The position numbers were made by a program, and so were the translations under genes. A stretch of DNA of 64,000 nucleotides, taken from CAZFUY01 sp964522445 (GTDB taxonomy: Bacteria > Pseudomonadota > Gammaproteobacteria > SZUA-229). Below are positions 1 through 8,075 of this stretch, one piece after another. Location of the stretch: assembly GCA_964522445.1 (NCBI GenBank), contig CAZFUY010000004.1, positions 1 through 64,000 on the forward strand, read 5' to 3'. Numbering within the stretch: the first letter of the stretch is position 1; each line of letters opens with the position of its first letter. Under the pieces are notes generated by a model, which was not told the DNA's origin, ran no database searches, and saw only the letters and a list, made by a program, of their open reading frames with translations.

Positions 1-735
1 TACATTGCGGGGTTAATTTTACTTGCCGCAGCACCCTGCACCGCTATGGTGTTTGTGTGGAGTAACCTTTCACGAGGCGAACCTCATTTTACACTTTCAC
101 AGGTAGCGCTGAATGATATTATTATGGTGTTTGCTTTTGCGCCCATCGTCGCTTTATTGCTGGGCATGTCATCCATTCATGTGCCCTGGGATACTTTATT
201 ACTTTCTGTTTTACTCTATATAGTTGTGCCTTTGATTATTGCTAATCTGTGGCGACGCAAATTATTGTCAGCCAGTAACGGCCAGCAAAAACTGGAGCAC
301 ACGCTAAAAGTAATTCATCCATGGTCATTGATGGCGCTATTAGCAACACTGGTTCTTCTATTTGGTTTTCAGGGCAAACAGATTATTAGCCAGCCAGTAA
401 TTATTCTATTACTGGCTGTACCCATTTTAATACAGGTATTATTTAATTCAGGACTCGCCTATTTTTTAAATAGAGCGCTACGTTCTCCTCACTGTATTGC
501 CGGACCTTCTGCACTCATCGGTGCCAGTAATTTTTTTGAACTGGCCGTTGCTACTGCAATTGCATTATTTGGTTTTGAATCGGGTGCAGCACTGGCGACT
601 GTCGTTGGTGTTCTAATCGAAGTGCCAGTAATGCTATTTGCTGTACGCATAGTAAATTCAACGCAACACTGGTATGAAAGCCGTGGCGGTATTGCCAGTT
701 ATCAGCAATGTTGTCCTGTAGATGTAGATAAATAG
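1..735 (+). CDS. acr3: Acr3-family arsenite efflux permease (5' end outside window)
   Basis: The frame is open from base 1, so the gene begins before the window; 244 C-terminal residues are visible of about 350 usual for the family. Acr3 exports arsenite across the inner membrane using the proton gradient. The visible part contains the family segment AAPCTAMVFVWSN, with the conserved cysteine at bases 37-39, and ASNFFELAVA with the conserved glutamate; both residues are known to be needed in characterised Acr3 proteins. Several hydrophobic helices follow. It converges with the CDF gene on the other strand with only 5 bases between the stops. No ars regulator or reductase is visible; they may lie upstream of the window. 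Confidence 0.93.
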   Translation, partial: YIAGLILLAAAPCTAMVFVWSNLSRGEPHFTLSQVALNDIIMVFAFAPIVALLLGMSSIHVPWDTLLLSVLLYIVVPLIIANLWRRKLLSASNGQQKLEHTLKVIHPWSLMALLATLVLLFGFQGKQIISQPVIILLLAVPILIQVLFNSGLAYFLNRALRSPHCIAGPSALIGASNFFELAVATAIALFGFESGAALATVVGVLIEVPVMLFAVRIVNSTQHWYESRGGIASYQQCCPVDVDK

Positions 736-740
736 CAAAT

Positions 741-1625
741 TTAATTATCTCTACAGGCTTCATCTGGTAATTCAAATTCTATGGTCGTATGCGCAAGAGA
801 AAAATGAGCGAGGCGTTTAGTTATTTCCTGTTTAATTAATTTCTGATCATTGGCTGAAATCATATGATCAATTTCCAGGTGCGCCGTAAGAACATGACGC
901 TCACCATCCAGTGACCATAGATGTAAATAATGAACAGCATTGATATGATCAAGTGATGTAAGCTTATGACGAATTTCATCCAGCATTTCATTATCTGGGA
1001 CAGACTGTAAAAATATTTTAATGGTCTGGTAGGTATTTTTTAAAACATTAACCAGAATAAATAATGTAAATGCAATCGATAACACTGGATCCAGTATCGG
1101 CCAGTCATAAAATGTCAAAACAATACTTACAAGAAGTACAGCAACCCAACCAAGCACATCTTCCAGCAAATGCCAGTTTAATACACGTTCATTTAATGTT
1201 TTGCCCTTGCTCATTTTCCAGGCAGCAAAGCCATTAACAGCAACACCCAGAATAGCCAGCCAGAACATTCCCTGAGCATGGGGCATTTCAGGTTCAAGCA
1301 GTCTGGGCAATGCCATTGATAACACCCAGATCGAACCAATAATAAGCACCATGCCATTAATTAGCGCACCTAATAAAGAGAAGCGATAGTAACCATATGT
1401 AAAAGCGTCATCAGGATGTTTAATACTAATTTTACTTAACAGCCAGGCAAGGCCAATAGACAATGTATCGCCAAGATCATGAACAGCATCAGCCATAATG
1501 GCAGTACTGTTTGTTAACATGCCGCCAATAAATTCAATAATGGTAAAAACAAAGTTTAGAAAAAAAGCGACTCGAATACGCTCGGAGCTGACATCATGAT
1601 GATGATGATGATTATGAGCAGCCAT
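741..1625 (-). CDS. CDF-family zinc/divalent cation efflux transporter (CzcD-like)
   Basis: Cation diffusion facilitator of about 295 residues, exporting Zn2+ or similar divalent ions in exchange for protons. From the chosen start it opens with a His cluster (HNHHHHHD), then six membrane helices. Both intramembrane zinc sites are HxxxD: H49/D53 in HDLGDT of helix 2 and H152/D156 in HLLED of helix 5. A C-terminal cytoplasmic dimer domain follows. The frame stays open to 1679, but the ATG at 1625 starts just before the His cluster and leaves only a 14-base overlap with the upstream CDF gene, which suggests translational coupling. The exact metal is not determined by sequence. Confidence 0.88.
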   Translation of the reverse strand: MAAHNHHHHHDVSSERIRVAFFLNFVFTIIEFIGGMLTNSTAIMADAVHDLGDTLSIGLAWLLSKISIKHPDDAFTYGYYRFSLLGALINGMVLIIGSIWVLSMALPRLLEPEMPHAQGMFWLAILGVAVNGFAAWKMSKGKTLNERVLNWHLLEDVLGWVAVLLVSIVLTFYDWPILDPVLSIAFTLFILVNVLKNTYQTIKIFLQSVPDNEMLDEIRHKLTSLDHINAVHYLHLWSLDGERHVLTAHLEIDHMISANDQKLIKQEITKRLAHFSLAHTTIEFELPDEACRDN

Positions 1626-2229
1626 TTTGGCCTGCACTGAGTTCATTTTGAGCATCGACAATAATGTGTCGTGCCCCATTAAAAATAACCAACGCTATCA
1701 AACTACCAATAATTAGATCTGGCCATCGAGAATCCAGTAGCCAGACCAGCAAACCGCCCAGAATGACTCCGCTATTGGCAATGACATCATTTTTAGAAAA
1801 TATCCAGCTAGCACGCATATGCACTTCACCGTCTTTATGTTTTTCTATTAATTTTAGACAATAGATATTGGCTATAAGTGCAATTACACCAACCACCATC
1901 ATAATTGCAGAGACAGGTTCACTACCCATAAAAACACGGCGCAAAATATCCAGCAGAATCATTAGCCCAAGAACAATTTGAAACCAGCCACTGAGCAATG
2001 CCGCATTTGCTTTATGTTGTATGCTTTTACCAATAGCGTACAGACCAATACCATAAACAATAGCATCTGCAAGCATATCAAGCGAATCAGCAATCAAACC
2101 TGTTGACTGTGCATACCAGCCAAGACTAATTTCAAATACAAACATAAACGCATTAATAATCAGCAGACTGATTAATACACCTTTCTGTTCTTTATCTGTT
2201 ACTTCAATTTCACAACCGCAGCCTGACAT
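1612..2229 (-). CDS. Short CDF-like cation transporter without C-terminal domain
   Basis: A 205-residue membrane protein with six predicted helices and the CDF fold pattern, but ending right after helix 6, so the cytoplasmic metal-binding domain of ordinary CDF pumps is missing. Helix 2 carries a DxxxD pair (DMLAD). In helix 5 the HxxxD site is replaced by a DxxxN arrangement (KNDVIAN). The N-terminus begins MSGCGCE and the C-terminus ends with another cysteine, giving possible metal ligands on the cytoplasmic side. It overlaps the full-length CDF gene downstream and follows the iron permease gene by 10 bases, so the three are probably one transcript. A heteromeric partnership with the next gene is possible but inferred. 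Confidence 0.8.
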   Translation of the reverse strand: MSGCGCEIEVTDKEQKGVLISLLIINAFMFVFEISLGWYAQSTGLIADSLDMLADAIVYGIGLYAIGKSIQHKANAALLSGWFQIVLGLMILLDILRRVFMGSEPVSAIMMVVGVIALIANIYCLKLIEKHKDGEVHMRASWIFSKNDVIANSGVILGGLLVWLLDSRWPDLIIGSLIALVIFNGARHIIVDAQNELSAGQNGCS

Positions 2230-2239
2230 CTTTTTAGTC

Positions 2240-4132
2240 TCAGGATTTTATGGATTTTTTATTCCATAGAAATATTGCAAGAATAATTAACCCAGATTGA
2301 ACCAGCAAGCCCTGCAAATTTGGATACACACCCAGCAAATCTATACGGAAAAAATTAACCGGACTGGATATAATAACCCCAGCTTCCTGTAGTGCAGCAA
2401 TACCTTTGCCTGCAAATATAATAGCTAGCACAAACATTAAACCGCCGGTGACAGCAAAAAACTGTCGCAATGGCAGACGAACACTATAACGCATAATTAA
2501 CCAGCCAAGCACAGCCAGTACAACAACCGCTGAAACAAAACCACTCAAAGCCATAGACTGCCCTGCTTCATTAGTTTGTGCCCATAACGCCTGATAAAAC
2601 AAAATGGTTTCAAATGCTTCTCGATATACAGCAATAAATGATAAGCCAGTTAAGGTCCATAAAGTGCCCGATGTTAATGCCTTGTGCATACTGTCATCGA
2701 TAAATTTTTTCCACTTTGCAGCACTGGCTTTATCGTGCATCCAGAACCCCACATAAAGTAAAACTAAAGTGGCAACAATAGCGGCAACGCCTTCAGTAAT
2801 TTCACGCGATGCACCGGAAATGTTAATTAATGAAAAAGATGCCCACCAGGTAAGCACGCCCAGCAGAAGCGCACTGATCCATCCTAAATGAATATACACC
2901 AGTCCATCCTGCCGTTTAGTGCGCACCAGAAAAGCCGCCAGTGCAGCAACAATTAATAGCGCCTCTAATCCTTCTCGTAACAGAATAAAAAATGCACTGG
3001 CAAAAGCAGCGCTGCCGGATAAGCTTCTATTATCCAGCAGGTTTTCCGCAAGAGTTAATTTTTCATTAATAAGTGCAATTTCATTTTCAATAACACTAAC
3101 ATTTTCATGTGCGCGAATTTTATTGCGCAACCCCGTCATTAAAATTTCAATCTCAAGACGCAAAGGCTTATCAAATGCATTGATGTTTTGCTCAACCAGC
3201 TCGAACCCTTCAAGATAAGCTTCTACGGCATACTGATAAGATTTTTTATATTCATTATTTTTATAAGCTGTAACAGCATCAGCAAGTCGTTGTTTTGCAA
3301 ATGCCAGTTTAGATTCATTGTCATAAAACAACTCAGGATGATGACGGAGATAGGCCATAATACCAGCACCCTTTTCACCATAAAGATCTTCTGCCTGATC
3401 AGGTGTGGTAATAGTCAGTTTGTTAATATTTAATAATGGGCTATCACTGATATCTATATTTGTTATTTCAATAGCCGATACATCAACGGCCATACTGCCC
3501 ACATAAAAAGCCAGTGACCAGCGATCTTCATCACTCAACTGATCATATGCCTGCATGGCAGTATCATTAACACCCTGTGTAATGGTGCTGTGCAAACCAT
3601 ATAATGTACGCTGTTTATAACGCTCTACATCATGGAAATTAATCGGTGCTGGCTCCATGCCCGTTGCTGCCGGACCATCACCAAAACCATCAACACCATG
3701 ACATGATGCGCACTGCTCAGCATAAAGGTGTTTGGCTTTTTTAAGATCAGGTTGTTTTCGTGGCACAACCATTATCTGATAAGCAGTAATGATTATATGG
3801 TGCATCTGTGATGTCAGCTGGCTTATTTTTTTAGCCGATTCTTTTTGCTGCACCCACAAAAATAATGTTTTGGCATGTTCTGCCAGTTCAGATTTAACCT
3901 GATTTTCCGGAGTATTAGCCTCAGGCAAATCACCAAGCTGCTGAGAAATCCCGGCAGAAAAATCCAGCATCTCAGCATATTCAGCTTTATTAATTACTTT
4001 TCCATCAGCCACAGCACCACGATAATCAACCCCCACATAGTCAATTAACTGCAATAACTGCTGAGTATCAGCCATTAATGGCCGAGAAAAAACAAGAAAT
4101 AGAGCCAGTAAAAAATAAGCAATTACGTTCAT
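2240..4132 (-). CDS. Cytochrome c / FTR1-family iron permease fusion
   Basis: About 630 residues. A signal peptide (cut near LMADTQ) is followed by a periplasmic region with one c-type heme site, CASCH at about 141-145, a helical region of about 200 residues, then seven hydrophobic helices of the FTR1 type. The permease motifs are REGLE near residue 386 and REAFE near 501, where the acidic residues carry iron. FTR1 permeases take up Fe3+ after oxidation of Fe2+; the fused heme domain is presumed to pass electrons. The start at 4132 puts the signal peptide at the N-terminus; an ATG at 4156 is the alternative, and neither has a clear ribosome site. A perfect Fur-type palindrome lies 31 bases upstream of the chosen start. 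Confidence 0.9.
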   Translation of the reverse strand: MNVIAYFLLALFLVFSRPLMADTQQLLQLIDYVGVDYRGAVADGKVINKAEYAEMLDFSAGISQQLGDLPEANTPENQVKSELAEHAKTLFLWVQQKESAKKISQLTSQMHHIIITAYQIMVVPRKQPDLKKAKHLYAEQCASCHGVDGFGDGPAATGMEPAPINFHDVERYKQRTLYGLHSTITQGVNDTAMQAYDQLSDEDRWSLAFYVGSMAVDVSAIEITNIDISDSPLLNINKLTITTPDQAEDLYGEKGAGIMAYLRHHPELFYDNESKLAFAKQRLADAVTAYKNNEYKKSYQYAVEAYLEGFELVEQNINAFDKPLRLEIEILMTGLRNKIRAHENVSVIENEIALINEKLTLAENLLDNRSLSGSAAFASAFFILLREGLEALLIVAALAAFLVRTKRQDGLVYIHLGWISALLLGVLTWWASFSLINISGASREITEGVAAIVATLVLLYVGFWMHDKASAAKWKKFIDDSMHKALTSGTLWTLTGLSFIAVYREAFETILFYQALWAQTNEAGQSMALSGFVSAVVVLAVLGWLIMRYSVRLPLRQFFAVTGGLMFVLAIIFAGKGIAALQEAGVIISSPVNFFRIDLLGVYPNLQGLLVQSGLIILAIFLWNKKSIKS

Positions 4133-4162
4133 AGCAAGGTTGATTCCAGAAGCCATAGAGCC

Positions 4163-4197
4163 AAAACGTTAATGATAACAATTATCATTAACGTTTT
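4163..4197. promoter_or_regulatory. Perfect 35-base palindrome, Fur-type operator
   Basis: Two 16-base arms (4163-4178 and 4182-4197) are exact reverse complements around the triplet CAA. The core AATGATAA-N3-TTATCATT closely matches the Fur box, which is built from GATAAT-like units. It sits directly upstream of the minus-strand FTR1 iron permease and about 170 bases before the plus-strand PhnD-like gene. Repression of the iron permease by iron-loaded Fur is the natural reading. It is unlikely to be a terminator because the stem is AT-rich and no uridine run follows. Confidence 0.85.
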
Positions 4198-4369
4198 AAA
4201 GAAGTTTCCACTAAATTATTGAGTATAGAAATATGCTATGGTGTAATCTGCAACCACTTTAGATTAAAACTGAATATTTCATGAAATAGAGCTGATAAGC
4301 AATTTTTATAATTATTCACTATAAAAGGCTATTTCAAAGAGATTTCATACTTAATTTGAGAACATAAAT

Positions 4370-5248
4370 ATGCACTTAAACAAGCTCCCCCTCTTGATAT
4401 TTGCTGTTATTTCTTTAGCCCTGCCCAGCATACTTCAGGCTCACAAGAACCATGATACAAGCATCAATCCATTTGTAGTAACCGGGGTGGTAAAAAACAC
4501 TAACAACTCCACTCTACTTGAAGACTTCAGCAACTATTTATCACAACATTCAGGCTACCCTCTAAAAGTCATATTTGCATCAAACTACACAGATCTGTCT
4601 CAAAAAATGCGAAACAACCCATTGGCCATTGGCTGGACCTGTGGTGCTCCTTATGTTCAGGATCATAATATGTATAATCAGCAACTCATTGCTGTACCCA
4701 CTTTTAACCATCAACCCACCTATTACAGTATTGTATTAACTCGCAGTGACCGTAACGAAAAAACACTGGCTGATTTTAAAAATGGCATTCTCTCCTATTC
4801 TGACCCCAGATCTAACTCTGGTTTTTTATCACCCAAACATGCACTTTATAAACAGGGCATTGATATAAATACACATTTTCGCCTGTTACTTAACGCAGGC
4901 AATCATGAGGGAAGCATTGAGGCATTATTAAATGGCCTGTCAGACGTTGCCGCTGTAGATGAATATATATGGCTGGCTTATCTCAAAGATAACCCTAATG
5001 CTAAAAATACATTACGTGAAATAGAACGGATGGGGCCTTATCCATTTACACCGATTGTTGCAAGTAGCGGTGTAACAAAACAGAACATCAGAAAATTAAC
5101 AGCTGCATTAGTCAATATGAAAAATGATAACAAAGGAAGAAACTTATTAAAGAAACTTTATTTAGATGGTTTTGTAAGAAAAACTCATGAATTTTATAAT
5201 CCTATAGAATCCATGCTAAAAGATGTTGATATAAGCACAGGGGATTAA
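4370..5248 (+). CDS. PhnD-like periplasmic binding protein, probable AioX-type metalloid sensor
   Basis: 292 residues with a signal peptide ending near LQAHKN, then a two-lobed periplasmic binding fold of the phosphonate-binding (PhnD) class. The mature protein has exactly one cysteine, C91, in IGWTCGAPYV. In the arsenite sensor AioX, a PhnD-like protein that feeds the AioS kinase, a single conserved cysteine binds As(III). No ABC permease or ATPase gene is nearby; instead a hybrid histidine kinase follows 65 bases downstream on the same strand, so a sensing role is more likely than transport. A nearby acr3 gene fits a metalloid ligand. That ligand is inferred; other oxyanions or metals remain possible. 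Confidence 0.72.
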   Translation: MHLNKLPLLIFAVISLALPSILQAHKNHDTSINPFVVTGVVKNTNNSTLLEDFSNYLSQHSGYPLKVIFASNYTDLSQKMRNNPLAIGWTCGAPYVQDHNMYNQQLIAVPTFNHQPTYYSIVLTRSDRNEKTLADFKNGILSYSDPRSNSGFLSPKHALYKQGIDINTHFRLLLNAGNHEGSIEALLNGLSDVAAVDEYIWLAYLKDNPNAKNTLREIERMGPYPFTPIVASSGVTKQNIRKLTAALVNMKNDNKGRNLLKKLYLDGFVRKTHEFYNPIESMLKDVDISTGD

Positions 5249-5313
5249 CAACTATAAAAATATTTACACTTAAAAACTGGTTTTTAAAAAAGATATCCAG
5301 GCAGGTCAGTGTA

Positions 5314-7998
5314 ATGCTAGTTTTGATGCTAAGCATAGCTTTATTATTGCCCGCATTTTATTTTTACCACACACAAAAATTAGAACTCGAAAAAAGCACA
5401 GAACAACTAGCAAAGCAATTAATTATTTCACTTAGAACATCTATTTCCAAATCCATTTTATTTGAAGAATATTTTGAAGTCTGGCAGTTAATTAATATCC
5501 AGCTAAAAAATAATCAGCAACAAATTAACACGGGGGGTTTATTTAAAATAAGCGAGATAGCAATATTAGATAAAAACAATCATGTTTTTGCTCATAGCTC
5601 ACCAGCTACCCACCCCCTTAAAAAACAATACACTGGTATCACACCAACTCACAAAATACTGCCCATAAATTCAGACAAGATAATAATAACCACTCCAAAA
5701 GATAATATAAACACATGCATACGGCTATATGCCAATGCAATATATCAGGGCAATTCAGATGGCTTAATTATATTGCAACTGGATCTATCATTATTCGACA
5801 AGCTCAATCATCAGCTTATTGTTAACTTCATTCTATATTTCATATTTATTATAATACTCATATTGATAACAGGAATATTATTTGGCGACTGGATTAGCAG
5901 ACCATTAAAAATAATCGAAGAGTCATTAACAAAAATAGGTAGTGGAGAATTACAGATAAAGGAACTCCATCGACGTTATGACGAATATCAGAAGCTCGCT
6001 TTAGCTATAGAAAAAACTGACAAAGAACTATATAACAGCCACTCAAAGATTGATGCCTTATTAGACACAACAAAAGAACGAGAAGAATATCTATCTATAA
6101 TGCTGCACAGCATTGGTGATGCGGTTATTGCCACAGATGCCGATGGATTAATAACTCGAATGAATCCTGTTGCAGAGAAGCTCACGGGCTGGACATTTAA
6201 GAAAGCTCTTGGAAAAACAGTAAATAAAATATTCCCTATTATTGATGCTTCAACTCGAAAAACAATTGAAAACCCAATTGAAAAAGTAATGAGCAATGGT
6301 GAAACAGTATACCTGAGCAACCATACAACACTTATCTCAAAAGATGGAAAAGAATATCATATCGCTGATTCTGCCGCGCCAATTCGTGATGCCAAAAACA
6401 ATATACAGGGCATGGTATTAGTATTTAATGACATTACTGAACAGTATATTTTACGCACTCAGGTAAGCGAACAAAACAGAAAACTACAGCGAATTTTTGA
6501 TGGTATGCAAAGCATTGTAGCCATACTGGATATTGATGGAACACTAACATTCATTAATAACACGCCTCTAAAATTAATTAATTTAGAGCAACAGGATGTG
6601 CTTGGAAGTAAATTATGGAATTTAAGCCTCTTTAATTATGACACCCAAACACAGCAAACTATAAAAAGCGACTGCCTAAAAGCGGCCACAGGTGCTATTA
6701 CATTTAATGACTTTGAACTATTAACACCAGAAGGCTTATTATGGTTTGAATTTTCAGTACACCCTGTTATCAATGAAGATGGAAAAGTAATTCAGCTAGT
6801 TGCTGAAGGACGTGATATTAATCAGCGAAAACAGCAGGAAGAAATTCTCCGGCGCACACAAAAAATGGATGCCATCGGTCAACTTGCAGGGGGAATTGCT
6901 CACGACTTTAATAACCAGCTTGGCGTTGTTATCGGTTATCTTGATATATTACAGGACTCCCTGGAAGATAAAAGACAGTTGAAATGGATAAGCAATTCCA
7001 CACGTGCCACACTACGCTGTATAGATCTGACTCGCCAGCTTCTTGCTTTCTCACGAAATAAATCAGCAGATAAGTCCATTGTAAATATTAATAATTTACT
7101 GCAAGAATTAAAAACAATGATTGCACGTACAGTAACACCCGAAGTTGAAGTTGAATATTTTTTAAATGAAAATCTATGGCTAACAGAAATTGATTGCGGA
7201 GAATTTCAGGATGCCATTTTAAATTTAGTTATCAATGCCCGCGACGCAATGCCTAACGGAGGTAAATTAGTTTTTGAAACATCAAATAAAAGTCTCGATA
7301 AAGACAATGCAAATAACAGGCTAAATATAGATGCTGGTGACTATGTTCAAATAATAATTAGTGATACAGGCCACGGTATGGATAAACAAACACTTGAACA
7401 TATTTTTGAACCTTTCTTCACTACAAAATCTGAAGACAAAGGCACAGGTCTGGGACTTGCCATGGTTTATGGCTTTGTTAACCGCATTGGTGGCAGCATC
7501 CGCTTTTACTCAGAAACCAATATTGGCACAACTATTCGTATGTATCTGCCCCGTAGTACATCCTCTATCATTAGCGATAATAATTACCAGAAAGATATTT
7601 TATTACCAACAGGTAATGAAAACATACTCATTGTAGATGATGAAAAAGATTTATTAGACCTTGCCAGTAAACATCTAACTGACCAGGGTTATCATATTCA
7701 AATAGCTGAAAATGCAAACCAGGCTTTACAGATATTAAAACAGGATTCATCAATTGATTTATTGTTTAGCGATGTTGTTATGCCGGGTGGAATGAATGGC
7801 TATGATCTGGCTGAAAAAGTCACACAGTTATGGCCAGATATAAAAATATTACTGACCTCTGGCTTTACGTCAAAAGCTAAAAATAGTAATAAACCCAACA
7901 GGTTTGATAATAACTTACTGAGCAAGCCTTATCGAAAATCTGAACTGGCAAAATACATCAGGCTAACTCTGGATAAAAAAGATTTAAAACATAGCTAA
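5314..7998 (+). CDS. Membrane hybrid sensor histidine kinase with two PAS domains and a receiver
   Basis: Layout: helix at the N-terminus, periplasmic sensor region (about 20-165), second helix (about 167-190), HAMP, PAS (about 260-380), PAS (about 390-505), HisKA with phospho-acceptor H530 in GGIAHDFNN, HATPase with DTGHG and GTGLGLAM, and a C-terminal receiver with phospho-acceptor D820 (FSDVVMP). It probably reads out the PhnD-like protein encoded just upstream. No separate DNA-binding regulator is adjacent, so its output partner is unknown. The first ATG is at 5314 with an AGG eleven bases before it, but the frame is open back to 5230 and encodes a lysine-rich lead typical of such kinases without any ATG, GTG or TTG. 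Confidence 0.88.
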   Translation: MLVLMLSIALLLPAFYFYHTQKLELEKSTEQLAKQLIISLRTSISKSILFEEYFEVWQLINIQLKNNQQQINTGGLFKISEIAILDKNNHVFAHSSPATHPLKKQYTGITPTHKILPINSDKIIITTPKDNINTCIRLYANAIYQGNSDGLIILQLDLSLFDKLNHQLIVNFILYFIFIIILILITGILFGDWISRPLKIIEESLTKIGSGELQIKELHRRYDEYQKLALAIEKTDKELYNSHSKIDALLDTTKEREEYLSIMLHSIGDAVIATDADGLITRMNPVAEKLTGWTFKKALGKTVNKIFPIIDASTRKTIENPIEKVMSNGETVYLSNHTTLISKDGKEYHIADSAAPIRDAKNNIQGMVLVFNDITEQYILRTQVSEQNRKLQRIFDGMQSIVAILDIDGTLTFINNTPLKLINLEQQDVLGSKLWNLSLFNYDTQTQQTIKSDCLKAATGAITFNDFELLTPEGLLWFEFSVHPVINEDGKVIQLVAEGRDINQRKQQEEILRRTQKMDAIGQLAGGIAHDFNNQLGVVIGYLDILQDSLEDKRQLKWISNSTRATLRCIDLTRQLLAFSRNKSADKSIVNINNLLQELKTMIARTVTPEVEVEYFLNENLWLTEIDCGEFQDAILNLVINARDAMPNGGKLVFETSNKSLDKDNANNRLNIDAGDYVQIIISDTGHGMDKQTLEHIFEPFFTTKSEDKGTGLGLAMVYGFVNRIGGSIRFYSETNIGTTIRMYLPRSTSSIISDNNYQKDILLPTGNENILIVDDEKDLLDLASKHLTDQGYHIQIAENANQALQILKQDSSIDLLFSDVVMPGGMNGYDLAEKVTQLWPDIKILLTSGFTSKAKNSNKPNRFDNNLLSKPYRKSELAKYIRLTLDKKDLKHS

Positions 7999-8021
7999 AA
8001 TACCTGTACTAAAAACAAATA

Positions 8022-8050
8022 AAAAACCACGTCCTTAGAACGTGGTTTTT
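8022..8050. terminator. Bidirectional rho-independent terminator
   Basis: An 11-base stem (AAAAACCACGT paired with ACGTGGTTTTT) with a 7-base loop lies between the convergent kinase gene and RND pump gene. The A-run on one side and T-run on the other let it work for both strands. Confidence 0.85.
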
Positions 8051-8075
8051 TATTATCTTAAAGCTGGATTAATAT

